DNA from: Fidelibacterota bacterium
Lineage (GTDB): Bacteria; Fidelibacterota; UBA2242
DNA length: 49,126 nucleotides
Assembly (NCBI GenBank): GCA_011046365.1
Contig: DSAS01000119.1
Coordinates: 1 to 49,126, forward strand
Direction: 5' to 3'
In this document: positions 37,209 through 45,792 of the stretch, in pieces
Layout of the letters: every line of letters starts with the position of its first letter
How positions within the stretch are numbered: the first letter of the stretch is position 1
Made by a program: the position numbers and the translations under genes
The notes under the pieces: generated by a model
What the model was told of the DNA's origin: nothing
Database searches by the model: none
Seen by the model: only the letters and a program-made list of their open reading frames with translations

Positions 37209-38576
37209 CTATACTTTTCCCGATAAATCAATTCCCAGCGATTTGATTTTGCGCGACAGGTTGGGTTGTTGAATACCGACCTCATTGGCTAACCGGGATA
37301 TGTTCCAGCCACTCTTCTCCAGTTTTTTTGTAAAATAATATTTTTCAAAAGCCTTTTTGGCATCTTTAAAACTGTCTTTTTCGAGAATGTCGTCAAGGAG
37401 GTCCTGCGCCGAGCCGATCTGAGAACCCAGATTGGGATAGACATCTCCCTCATCTAGTTCGGTTTTATCGGAGAGAATGTACATGCGCTCGATAAAATTT
37501 TTCAATTCACGCACATTGCCGGGAAATGAGTAATCCATCAACTGACGCAAAGCTGTTTCGGTAAAACATTTCTTTGGGGTGGCGAGTTCGATAGAATAGA
37601 CCTGCAGATAATGTTCAATTAAGACGGGTATGTCCGTTGGGCGTTCCCGAAGCGGCGGCAGCTGGATGGGGACAACATTGAGTCGGTAAAAGAGGTCTTC
37701 CCGGAAATTACCTCTCCGGATTAATGCTTCGATGTCCCGGTTAGTGGCGGCTAAAATCCGGACATCAATATCAATGGTACGGGTGCCGCCGACGCGTTCG
37801 AACTTCCCCTCTTCCAGGACGCGCAGGATTTTGGATTGAGCGGCAAGGTTCATATCACCGACTTCGTCCAGGAAAAGGGTTCCGTGATTGGCGCGTTCGA
37901 GTTTCCCCGGTTTTTGTTGGTGGGCTCCGGTAAAAGCGCCTTTTTCGTGGCCAAAAAGTTCACTTTCCACCAGCTCATTAGGAATTGCGGCACTGTTAAA
38001 TGTGATAAATGGTTGATCCGACCGCGAGCTCTGCTTATGGATATGATAGGCGACCAGCTCTTTGCCGGTGCCGCTTTCACCGGTGATCAGAACCTTTGCG
38101 TCGGTTTTGGAAACGCGTTGAATTACCTCCCGGATCCCTTTGATCTGTTTTGATTGACCAACAATCTGGTAGCGGGAGCTGGTGACTTCGTCACCGATGA
38201 TACATTTTTGTAACAGCTTCCTTTTCTCCGCAATATTCTGGACGGCAATTAATATTTTGGGCAGGGACAGTGGTTTCTCCATAAAATCGTGGGCGCCCAT
38301 CTTTACCGCAGTTACGGCGGTGTTTATATCACTATCGCCGGAGATCATCAAAACCTCGGTGGAGGGGCACTCATTTTTAATCTGTTTCAGTACCTCAATG
38401 CCGCTGATATTAGGCAGTTTAACATCAAGAAAAACAAGATCAAAAGGAATTTCGCCCAGCCGGTGCAGTCCCTCTTCGCCGGTCTCAGCGGTGGTTATGT
38501 GATGACCCTCGTCGGACAGAATGGCACTCAGGGTTTGACGGATATTTTTTTCGTCATCAACGACCAAAATTCGCAT
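37209..38576 (-). CDS. NtrX-like sigma54-dependent response regulator
   Basis: The protein has 455 residues. The receiver domain (1-120) has the phosphorylation Asp51 (VFLDVKLPNISG) and the MEKPLS lysine. The AAA+ domain has Walker A GESGTGKE, the sigma54-contacting GAFTGA (EKGAFTGAHQ), Walker B LFLDEVGDM and the R-finger region RILAATNRD. The C-terminal Fis-type helix-turn-helix ends in WNISRLANEVGIQQPNLSRK. It is coupled to the sensor kinase upstream (2-base gap, Shine-Dalgarno GGAGG in the kinase end). It implies that the genome encodes sigma54. The regulon is unknown. Confidence 0.9.
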   Translation of the reverse strand: MRILVVDDEKNIRQTLSAILSDEGHHITTAETGEEGLHRLGEIPFDLVFLDVKLPNISGIEVLKQIKNECPSTEVLMISGDSDINTAVTAVKMGAHDFMEKPLSLPKILIAVQNIAEKRKLLQKCIIGDEVTSSRYQIVGQSKQIKGIREVIQRVSKTDAKVLITGESGTGKELVAYHIHKQSSRSDQPFITFNSAAIPNELVESELFGHEKGAFTGAHQQKPGKLERANHGTLFLDEVGDMNLAAQSKILRVLEEGKFERVGGTRTIDIDVRILAATNRDIEALIRRGNFREDLFYRLNVVPIQLPPLRERPTDIPVLIEHYLQVYSIELATPKKCFTETALRQLMDYSFPGNVRELKNFIERMYILSDKTELDEGDVYPNLGSQIGSAQDLLDDILEKDSFKDAKKAFEKYYFTKKLEKSGWNISRLANEVGIQQPNLSRKIKSLGIDLSGKV

Positions 38577-38578
38577 TG

Positions 38579-39781
38579 CTAATCCTCCATCTTTGAATGA
38601 AACGGTAGCCGGATGAAAACGGTTGTGCCCGCATTGATCCGGCTTTCTATGGAAATATTCCCCCCGTGATTTTCGACAATTCTTTTCACAATGGGCAGTC
38701 CCAGCCCGGTGCCCTTGCGGCGGGTAGTAAAGTAGGGCTCAAAAATCTTCTCCAGATTTTCGGGGGGAATTCCGGAACCGTTATCGCGGATAGAAATCGC
38801 CAGCCAGTTTTCGACAGCTGCAATTTTAATGGTGATAATGAGGTCCGGTTTATCCGCTGCCTGCAGTGCGTTTTGAATCAGATTGACCAGCGCCTGTTTG
38901 ATCTGCATTTTATCTGCATGAATTGGGGGGATCTCATTTTCGCAAATTAATTCAATCCGATGTTTTGGTTGGTAGGAGGCGATGATTTCCTCGATCTGGG
39001 TTTTAATTGAATAGAGCTCCGGCTTGGCTTCGGGCAGTGCAGCGAATCCTCGAAACCGATCGACAAGGGCTTGTAGATTGGCAACCTCTTCCCTGATCAC
39101 AGCGAGACTGTCCGCAAGCAGTTTGGGATTGATCGCCGCATTTTGCAGTGTTTTCATTTCGAGGCGCTCGACACTTAATTTTATCGGCGTAAGCGGATTT
39201 TTGATTTCGTGTGCCATTACCCGGGCGACCTCCCGCCAGACTAACTGTTTCTCGGCTTCGATGGCGATTTTGCGTTGCCGTTCCAGTTCCACAACCATCT
39301 GGTTAAATGAGACGATCAAGTCATTGATGGGCGAGAAGGGATTTTCTCTGACGTGAATCCGGATATTGCCGGACATTAGTTCCTGGGTAGCGGTTTGCAG
39401 ACGACGGAGTGGGCGGGTTATCAGATTAATTGATAGAAAAAAGATAAGGAAGACCGCCAGCACGATGAAGATGAAAATATAGCGGGAATAGGCATCCACC
39501 TGCTGCTGATAAAGGTCAACCGACAGATCGATCGTTTTTTGACCCCGCATCAGCGCTTCAATCTCCTGACCGAAGGTGTCCGACTGCTCTTTCGGAAGAT
39601 ATATTTTATAGTCATGGTAAAGGCTTTCGATTCCGGTGAGAAGATTCTGTTCGGTAAGGCGTTGTAAAAACGCATTGTTGCTTTTGATAAAAAAAGCCCG
39701 GGTAAACATTAACGAAATGAACAGCAGGACGATAAAAAGAATAAAAAGTTGCAGGCGGAACGAGGGAATTAATTTTTTCAT
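38579..39781 (-). CDS. NtrY-like membrane sensor histidine kinase
   Basis: The protein has 400 residues from the ATG at 39781 (MKKLIPSFRLQLFILFIVLL). Two membrane helices (about 9-31 and 101-120) flank a short extracytoplasmic loop of about 70 residues. A HAMP domain follows (RPLRRLQTATQELMSGN). The H-box VMAHEIKNPLTPIKLSVERL with His191 is the NtrY type. N-box NLIQNALQAAD, DNGSGIPPENLEKIFEPYF and GTGLGLPIVKRIVENHGG are intact. It should phosphorylate the response regulator encoded next. It is shorter than classical NtrY, lacking a PAS domain, and is preceded 7 bases upstream by a DUF4390-like protein. Confidence 0.9.
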   Translation of the reverse strand: MKKLIPSFRLQLFILFIVLLFISLMFTRAFFIKSNNAFLQRLTEQNLLTGIESLYHDYKIYLPKEQSDTFGQEIEALMRGQKTIDLSVDLYQQQVDAYSRYIFIFIVLAVFLIFFLSINLITRPLRRLQTATQELMSGNIRIHVRENPFSPINDLIVSFNQMVVELERQRKIAIEAEKQLVWREVARVMAHEIKNPLTPIKLSVERLEMKTLQNAAINPKLLADSLAVIREEVANLQALVDRFRGFAALPEAKPELYSIKTQIEEIIASYQPKHRIELICENEIPPIHADKMQIKQALVNLIQNALQAADKPDLIITIKIAAVENWLAISIRDNGSGIPPENLEKIFEPYFTTRRKGTGLGLPIVKRIVENHGGNISIESRINAGTTVFIRLPFHSKMED

Positions 39782-39788
39782 GATTTCA

Positions 39789-40361
39789 TCAACGGTAAAA
39801 AATGGCAGAATTAAAAGTTTCGGTATCAATCTTTGGCTTCTTATTGTTCCAGTACAGCATCAGATCAAAACGGGATTTTTCACCGATAAAGGTAATCGGT
39901 TCGAGGTAAGCCGAGATCCGGAAAAAATAATCCCGGTTCCTCTCGAGGTTTTCGGGCGTGATGAGTTTGACCCGGTACAAAGCACCGAACCAGACGTGGG
40001 CATCGTCCAGGGTTTCGCAAATGCGCTGCTCATCTCTTTCGGACCGGTAGATTTCAAACTGTTTATTCAGAGGATTATAACGGGCGGTGTGATAAAAATT
40101 TCTTTGCAGAACCACCTGCCGGGTACGATTGTCATACAGCTCCGCCAGAAAGTGAACGGTAACCGGCTGCCCCGAGGTGAGAATTCGATCAAATTCGTCG
40201 GAATAGCAGTTGGTCAGGTTCATTGAGAGCGTCAGTGAATTGTCAACCAGATTGATGGCAACGTCCTTAAATGCAGGATCAAGTCCGTCAATAAAAGGAA
40301 ATAGGAGCGAGCCAATTGTTATGACCGTTGCAATGAGGCGATCTGTGAGTGATGCGAGCAT
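39789..40361 (-). CDS. DUF4390-like exported protein of the NtrY/NtrX operon
   Basis: The protein has 190 residues with a hydrophobic N terminus (LIATVITIGSLLFPFI). The body shows short strands: NLVDNSLTLSMNLTNCYS, ILTSGQPVTVHFLAELYD, VVLQRNFYHTARYNPLNKQF and FRISAYLEPITF. That pattern (an opening strand, an end-of-domain helix D.LTSG.PV, an NPL...F turn) resembles DUF4390, which in Betaproteobacteria stands directly before an NtrY/NtrX pair. The same order here supports the call. It may give the kinase an envelope signal. The similarity is from memory. Confidence 0.6.
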   Translation of the reverse strand: MLASLTDRLIATVITIGSLLFPFIDGLDPAFKDVAINLVDNSLTLSMNLTNCYSDEFDRILTSGQPVTVHFLAELYDNRTRQVVLQRNFYHTARYNPLNKQFEIYRSERDEQRICETLDDAHVWFGALYRVKLITPENLERNRDYFFRISAYLEPITFIGEKSRFDLMLYWNNKKPKIDTETFNSAIFYR

Positions 40362-40431
40362 GATGTTGATACAAAATACACTAATCTGGAAATATTTCCA
40401 ATTAATTTTGAGCCCGTTTTACCTGAAAAGC

Positions 40432-40459
40432 CAGACCCTTTCGGGCAAGAAAGGGTCTG
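40432..40459 (-). terminator. Terminator hairpin after the PDZ-barrel gene pair
   Basis: CAGACCCTTT and AAAGGGTCTG form a perfect 10-bp stem with an 8-base loop, about 50 bases after the stop of the minus-strand gene at 40511. Read on minus it is followed by GCTTTTC. The rest of 40362-40510 holds nothing else I can name. Confidence 0.7.
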
Positions 40460-40510
40460 ACGTTCGGCAGATAGAATTGTAACAATTTATATAAATGAAC
40501 CTTTTCGGTC

Positions 40511-41785
40511 TTACTTTAACAGAATCGCCGGTCCGATGGAGAAGGTGTATCCGCCGATCGAAGTATTCGGCGAATTGAGGACTGTTTTGTCCCCGTCCGG
40601 TGACGGGACTTTCCAACCCTCTGATCGGGGAATACCATAGCAGTAACCAAACTTTGCCTGAAGTCCAAAGTCACCCAGAATTGGGATATAAAGAGACAGA
40701 TTGGGCTGGAGCAGAAAGTATTTTCTTTCCACGCGCAGATAATTTTCATCAGTATCGGTGAAACGAGCCCCGATCTCACCCCACTGTGTCAGTGGTTCGG
40801 ACTGATGAATTGCGAGACCGTTGGTCAGGCTGCCAGCCAGTACCCCGGCGGTCAAGTATAACCGTCTGAAGACCGTGATTTGCCGATCCAGCGTTATGCC
40901 CCAATAGTTAATGCTGTGAATCAGATAACTTGTATGATCTGCTCCACCGTAGCTGATCTGTTTGTGCCGGTTCCAGTTGTTGTTAGCCCAGAAGATACCC
41001 CAGTTCAAGGCGCCGTCGCTATCTCCCGGGCGGAAATGAAAGCCGGTCATGTTTAAACCGGAATAGGTCTTATCATTAACCTGTCTGTTATCAATGACTG
41101 ACGGATAGCCGAGCTGAGTTTGTAAAAACTGGTCGTAAAATTCAAGATTGTCGGGGACATAAAAGATGAAATCCCAGGAAAAAATGCCGCAATCCGAGCT
41201 TTTGATAATGCCGGTTTTTTTCGGACTGGAATAATCAATCCTCGAGGGCTCTTCCGGTTCGCTGATTTTTATCTCCACTGGTTTTGGAGCGCTGTCCAGG
41301 GTGATGGTGGTTTTCATCGCCTTTCCATCCCGATAGAGCACGACGGGGACAGTTGCTTCCGGCGGATAATTTTCCAGCGTCCGGACAAGGTAATCGTTAT
41401 ACCAGATTTTTTCCTCGTCAAAGCGGGTGATAATATCACCCTCCTTTAGTCCGGCTTTGTCTGCCGGTCCACCCGGTTCGATTTTATCAATATAGGCGCC
41501 GTAATTATAGGGATAGTGCAGCTTTTCGGCTTTTTCAAAATCCAGATCACGACCGAACACAATACCCAGATAGGGTTTTTGACTGACTGTAGGGAAGATA
41601 GCAATTGTGTCGGCTCGGGTAGAGTCAGTCGGGGTAATTTCCTCTGCTAATATTGCGGGCTGCGCCTGTTCTGCAGGAACGGTTTGTGCTGAGAGAATCC
41701 GAACAATAAACAGGAACCAGGCGCAGATGATGATGTAGAAAATTTGTGTGTTTGTGCGGTGTATTTTTGAATTTGAACCAGACAT
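40511..41785 (-). CDS. Exported PDZ domain plus C-terminal barrel-like protein, copy 1
   Basis: The start at 41785 (MSGSNSKIHRTN) has the Shine-Dalgarno AAAGGAG 5 bases upstream. The protein has 424 residues. A membrane or signal segment occupies about 15-35. A linker follows. The PDZ domain (about 75-165) shows PYLGIVFGRD, then GAYIDKIEPGGPADKAGLKEGDII and VVLYRDGKAMKTTI. The C-terminal part (about 195-424) alternates aromatic strands, with YFLLQPNLSLYIPILGDFGL, YCYGIPRSEGW and a final YTFSIGPAILLK. It has no protease motif. It is 29 bases downstream of a paralogue with the same order of domains. The role is unknown; an outer-membrane PDZ-tethered barrel is inferred. Confidence 0.68.
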   Translation of the reverse strand: MSGSNSKIHRTNTQIFYIIICAWFLFIVRILSAQTVPAEQAQPAILAEEITPTDSTRADTIAIFPTVSQKPYLGIVFGRDLDFEKAEKLHYPYNYGAYIDKIEPGGPADKAGLKEGDIITRFDEEKIWYNDYLVRTLENYPPEATVPVVLYRDGKAMKTTITLDSAPKPVEIKISEPEEPSRIDYSSPKKTGIIKSSDCGIFSWDFIFYVPDNLEFYDQFLQTQLGYPSVIDNRQVNDKTYSGLNMTGFHFRPGDSDGALNWGIFWANNNWNRHKQISYGGADHTSYLIHSINYWGITLDRQITVFRRLYLTAGVLAGSLTNGLAIHQSEPLTQWGEIGARFTDTDENYLRVERKYFLLQPNLSLYIPILGDFGLQAKFGYCYGIPRSEGWKVPSPDGDKTVLNSPNTSIGGYTFSIGPAILLK

Positions 41786-41814
41786 GGAAACTCCTTTCAT
41801 GCTAATCTAGGATG

Positions 41815-42999
41815 TTAAAACCCGAAAAAGGGCGATATGCTGACGGTGAAACCGCTCATTGACGAATCGTTTACCGGACCGCCGAGATCATGTTTATTGT
41901 CATTTAAAATTTGTTGCCAGCCATTCTTTGAGTAGGCGAGCATATAACCAACCTCCAGTTTAATCCAGAGAATCGGCATGATCCGGTACATAAGGGCAAT
42001 GCGTGGTTGCAAAAGGGTGTACTTTTTTTGCAGCTGCAGGTAATCGTTGTATGATCCGGTGGTATCCAGCCCGAGCTCCTGCCATTCTACTGTTTTTTCA
42101 AACTGGTCAATTTCAAACTTGGTTGACCCGCCGCCGATCATCAGACCGGTGGAAAGCATCCAGCGATCGCCGAGACGAAAACGTTTGTCCAGCGCTGCGC
42201 CGCCCATCCCGGATTTATATTGCAGATTCCGATATACCGGTGTAGCCGGATCAACAGTATAGTTAATACTCTTTTGCTGTCCTGTCCAGACACCGTACCC
42301 GCCGATAAACCAGCCGTTGCCCACTAATCCCTGCAGATCAAATCCATGATGCAGGTTGTTGATTTCTGATAATTCATTAAAACCGAGTGAGCCGAACAGA
42401 TCATTGATCGGGGTTAAATTCATATTAACGTACATGGGTTTATATCCGGCTCCGCCGAAGCCCCGGCTTTTATGGGCATACCGATCATTTAAAGGGTGTT
42501 CGATTTTCCAGGCAGAGTTTGCATTTATTACGGGGAGTTTTCTCTGAAAAGTTACACCGTAGCGTATATATTCCACGGTAACAGAATCACCGATCGGTTT
42601 TGCTCTGATGATGTCATCAAAGTGTGACCGGTGTTTTAGAGGAACCCCGTCAATTTTGGAAATAATGTCTTCCCGTTGTAGAACAGGATTATCGTTCCAG
42701 CTGCGATTTCCGCTCACCAGCACGCCGCGGTTGCCTGAAAAATTCAGTTCATAGGCATCTTTAAAAGAGATATTGTCCACATAATAGCCTAAACTGGGGC
42801 GGTCGCCATCCGGGATCTCCGGTTGATGACCGCTCTTTTTAAACCAGTTTTTCAATTCTTTGGCAGCCAGCCTGTATTCTCTACCCAGATCGTGGGATTT
42901 TTCGTCCGCATCTTCGGCTATCGCCGGCTTCAAGAGGCTCATGGTGATCAGGGGGATCATTAGGTAGTGGAGGATTTTTTTAATTGTGGGCGTTATCAT
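41815..42999 (-). CDS. Exported PDZ domain plus C-terminal barrel-like protein, copy 2
   Basis: The protein has 394 residues with a signal peptide (YLMIPLITMSLLKPAIAE). The Shine-Dalgarno AAAGGAG is 8 bases before the ATG. A helical segment (about 35-60, LAAKELKNWFKK) leads to the PDZ-like domain (about 70-155): LGYYVDNISFKDAYE, VLVSGNRSW, REDIISKIDGVPLKHRSHFD and VTVEYIRYG. The C-terminal part (about 190-394) is strand-rich with GFGGAGYKPMYVNMNLTP, LSTGLMIGGGSTKFEI, YTLLQPRIALMYRIMPILW and final SGFTVSISPFFGF. It shares the LLQP block and the last strand with the downstream gene. It is first of the two-gene operon. Confidence 0.68.
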   Translation of the reverse strand: MITPTIKKILHYLMIPLITMSLLKPAIAEDADEKSHDLGREYRLAAKELKNWFKKSGHQPEIPDGDRPSLGYYVDNISFKDAYELNFSGNRGVLVSGNRSWNDNPVLQREDIISKIDGVPLKHRSHFDDIIRAKPIGDSVTVEYIRYGVTFQRKLPVINANSAWKIEHPLNDRYAHKSRGFGGAGYKPMYVNMNLTPINDLFGSLGFNELSEINNLHHGFDLQGLVGNGWFIGGYGVWTGQQKSINYTVDPATPVYRNLQYKSGMGGAALDKRFRLGDRWMLSTGLMIGGGSTKFEIDQFEKTVEWQELGLDTTGSYNDYLQLQKKYTLLQPRIALMYRIMPILWIKLEVGYMLAYSKNGWQQILNDNKHDLGGPVNDSSMSGFTVSISPFFGF

Positions 43000-43248
43000 T
43001 TTTCAGTCTCCTTTCAGCTTTCATCCCTATTAATGACAAAAGCGGTGCCAAAAGGTTGAAGTAAATCATTTCTCCGTCGCTAAACCGAATTCATGAGATT
43101 AATTTTTTACCTGTCGCCATATCAATTACATATATCGGGCATATCAAATTGATATGGTTTGGACCTTCTGCTGGGGTAAAATCTTTTGTAACTCAGTAAA
43201 AAAACCGATATATTTTACCAACATTTTGTAACCAAAGCGGAGAGATAG
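43000..43248. promoter_or_regulatory. Divergent control region with two nested repeat sets
   Basis: This gap lies between the PDZ pair and the ComM-like gene. CCATATCAATT (43117-43127) and AATTGATATGG (43147-43157) are perfect inverted arms over a 19-base spacer. GGTAAAAT (43175-43182) and ATTTTACC (43212-43219) form a second inverted pair. TTTTGTAAC is repeated directly at 43184 and 43224. The second set sits just before the ComM-like ATG and could be an operator or promoter. There are no ORFs. Confidence 0.45.
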
Positions 43249-44790
43249 ATGTTTTCTCTTGTGAAAAGCGCCGCAGTACTGGGCATAGACGCATACGTGG
43301 TGAATGTGGAATGCAATATGGTGAACGCCCAGATTCCACGCTTTATCACCGTTGGTTTGCCGGAAGGTGCCGTGAAAGAGAGCAAGGAGCGGGTTGAATC
43401 GGCGATCAAGAACAGCGGCTATTTTATTCCCCTGAATAAGATTGTTATCAATCTTGCGCCGGCGGATATCCGCAAAGAGGGGAGTGCCTTTGATCTGCCT
43501 ATTTCCATCGGTATTCTAAGCGCTACCGGGCGGGTTTCAAGCCAGCTTCTGGAAAATTACGTTATCCTTGGTGAGCTGTCTCTGGACGGTGCCTTACGGG
43601 GAATCCGGGGCGCTCTGCCCATTGCTGTCTCGATTCGGCAGGACTCCTCTGTTGAGGGGATAATACTGCCCCGGGTAAATGCCCGGGAAGCGGCGATAGC
43701 CGGCGGTCTGCGTGTGGTCGGTGTCAATACTCTGCAGGAGACAATTGACTTCCTGAACGGCGATTTTGAGCCGGAGCCGGTGGCTGTGAATGTAACGGAG
43801 CTCTTTGAGGAGCGGCGCCACTATGAACAGGATTTTGCTGATGTGAAGGGGCAGGAGCATGCCAAGCGGGCATTGGAAGTGGCTGCCGCCGGTGCTCATA
43901 ATATCATCATGATCGGACCGCCCGGTTCCGGCAAGACTATGCTGGCTAAACGGTTTCCCTCGATATTGCCCAATCTGACGCTGGAGGAAGCGCTTGAAAC
44001 CACCAAGATTCACTCTGTCGCCGGTCTGGTGCCGGAAGGCAGTGGAATTGTCGCTACCCGTCCGTTTCGGGGGCCGCATCATACGATTTCAGATGCCGCC
44101 CTGGTCGGAGGTGGTAAGTTGCCCCGTCCCGGCGAGGTCAGCCTGAGCCACCACGGGGTCCTGTTTCTGGATGAATTACCCGAGTTCAAAAAAAATGTTC
44201 TTGAGGTGTTGCGCCAGCCCATGGAGAATAACGTCGTGACCATCAGCCGGGCGCAAATGTCACTCTCCTATCCGGCTAATTTTATTCTGGTAGGCGCCAT
44301 GAATCCCTGCCCGTGCGGGTATAGCACCGACCCGAATAATGAATGTACCTGCTCAACGATGCAGATTCAGAAGTACATGGCTCGGATTTCCGGACCGCTG
44401 ATGGACAGAATTGACATTCACATTGAGGTTCCGGCGGTCAAAATCAGCGAACTGGCGGGGAAATCTCTGGGTGAAAAATCGGAAGATATCCGAAAGCGGG
44501 TTCAACAAGCCCGCCTCCGGCAGACGGAACGCTTCACTCAATTTATGGGCATTCATGCCAATGCCGATATGGAAACCAAGCTGATTCGGCGTTTCTGTAA
44601 AATTGACAGCACCGGACAAAATCTCCTGCATAATGCAATAACCAAGCTGGGACTGAGTGCCCGGGCTTATGACCGCATTTTGAAAGTGTCCCGGACAATC
44701 GCTGATCTGGCGGGTCAAGAAGAAATTCTACCGGAACATCTGGCTGAGGCGATTCAGTACCGCAGCCTCGACCGGCAATTGTGGATGTAA
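43249..44790 (+). CDS. comM: ComM/YifB-family Mg-chelatase-like AAA+ protein
   Basis: The protein has 513 residues, the usual length. ComM is a hexameric AAA+ branch-migration helicase that helps integrate transformed DNA; not all members are shown to act in transformation. It has the N-terminal ChlI-like S5 domain (FITVGLPEGAVKESKERVESA, NLAPADIRKEGSAFDLPI), the ATPase domain with Walker A GPPGSGKTMLAKR, a FRGPHHTISDAALVGGG block, Walker B VLFLDELPEF, the Cys-rich MNPCPCGYSTDPNNECTCS, and the C-terminal YDRILKVSRTIADLAGQEEI. It stands alone after a repeat-rich control region. Confidence 0.93.
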   Translation: MFSLVKSAAVLGIDAYVVNVECNMVNAQIPRFITVGLPEGAVKESKERVESAIKNSGYFIPLNKIVINLAPADIRKEGSAFDLPISIGILSATGRVSSQLLENYVILGELSLDGALRGIRGALPIAVSIRQDSSVEGIILPRVNAREAAIAGGLRVVGVNTLQETIDFLNGDFEPEPVAVNVTELFEERRHYEQDFADVKGQEHAKRALEVAAAGAHNIIMIGPPGSGKTMLAKRFPSILPNLTLEEALETTKIHSVAGLVPEGSGIVATRPFRGPHHTISDAALVGGGKLPRPGEVSLSHHGVLFLDELPEFKKNVLEVLRQPMENNVVTISRAQMSLSYPANFILVGAMNPCPCGYSTDPNNECTCSTMQIQKYMARISGPLMDRIDIHIEVPAVKISELAGKSLGEKSEDIRKRVQQARLRQTERFTQFMGIHANADMETKLIRRFCKIDSTGQNLLHNAITKLGLSARAYDRILKVSRTIADLAGQEEILPEHLAEAIQYRSLDRQLWM

Positions 44791-44880
44791 TACCCCGAAA
44801 TCTGTCGCTAATCTGTTAAAACAATCCATTGGATTCTGTTGTGTTTAGCATTAAATTGTGACCCGCTTTTGGGGTCGCAA

Positions 44881-45792
44881 ATGATAATTCAAACCCACAA
44901 TTTGGGCAAACGCTTCGGAGACCGGTGGGCGGTCAAAAACCTAAACCTGACGGTTGAAAAGGGGCAGATTTTCGGTTTTCTGGGTCCGAACGGTGCCGGG
45001 AAGAGTACGACGATCCGCATGCTGCTGAATCTGATTCGCCCCAGTGCAGGCTGCTTTGAGCTGCTGTCCCAAAGGGTTGGTTCTTCGGGAAAGAAAATAT
45101 ATGCGCGAATCGGTGCCCTGGTAGAAAAGCCCGATTTTTATCTCTATCTGACAGCTGAAAAGAATCTGGAAATCCTGGCTGCTTTGAGTGGTTGCAACAG
45201 TCGCCAGCGGATCCGCGAAGTGCTTGAAATTGTCAACCTGCAAGAGCGGGCACAGGAGAATGTACGCAACTATTCGCATGGTATGAAACAGAGGCTGGGA
45301 ATCGCTCAGGCGCTGCTGCATGATCCGGAATTGGTAATTTTGGACGAACCAACCTCCGGTCTCGATCCGGAGGGGATTCACGAAATCCGGGAGTTGATCA
45401 TATCGCTGGCTAGCGAAAGAGAGATGACCATCTTATTATCCTCCCACCAGCTGCATGAAGTCGAACAGGTCTGTACTCATATGGCGATTATTGATAACGG
45501 GTCTATGGTGGTTCAGGGCGCCGTAAAGGAGCTGTTGGGCAAAACTGATTTCTATGTAACTGAAGTGCGGATTGATCGCCCGGAGGATGCCTACCAGCTG
45601 CTGAAAACAGAAAAGTGGCTTGACGATATCACCCTTGATGATGAGCTGTTGAAAGTGCACCTGTCTGCAGACAGCCGCCCGTTATTGGCGGAATTTTTGG
45701 TGCGCCACGATTTCAGGATATACTCCATTATTCCCCGCACATCGCTGGAAGATTATTATTTAACCCTGTTGAAAAAACGTCATGGGCGGTAA
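44881..45792 (+). CDS. ABC transporter ATP-binding protein
   Basis: The protein has 303 residues from ATG 44881. It shows Walker A GPNGAGKST (35-43), Q-loop region, signature NYSHGMKQRLGIAQALL, Walker B LVILDEPTSGLD and switch LLSSHQ. The type is CcmA/NatA-like, working with ABC-2 permeases. A C-terminal DUF4162-like region (about 215-300) follows. A short hairpin (GACCC and GGGTC, 44861-44877) lies just before the start and could hide the weak ribosome-binding site. The permease gene starts directly after the stop codon. A longer reading from 44839 is open but not family-like. Confidence 0.92.
   Translation: MIIQTHNLGKRFGDRWAVKNLNLTVEKGQIFGFLGPNGAGKSTTIRMLLNLIRPSAGCFELLSQRVGSSGKKIYARIGALVEKPDFYLYLTAEKNLEILAALSGCNSRQRIREVLEIVNLQERAQENVRNYSHGMKQRLGIAQALLHDPELVILDEPTSGLDPEGIHEIRELIISLASEREMTILLSSHQLHEVEQVCTHMAIIDNGSMVVQGAVKELLGKTDFYVTEVRIDRPEDAYQLLKTEKWLDDITLDDELLKVHLSADSRPLLAEFLVRHDFRIYSIIPRTSLEDYYLTLLKKRHGR

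Noticed and set aside
37196-43248. Sigma54 promoters (TGGCAC-N5-TTGC) near the NtrX-like regulator
   Set aside because: No match to both the GG and GC elements was found in the intergenic parts.
44861-44878. GACCC/GGGTC hairpin as a riboswitch before the ABC ATPase gene
   Set aside because: It is a single 5-bp stem with no conserved aptamer; kept only as a note on the weak ribosome-binding site.
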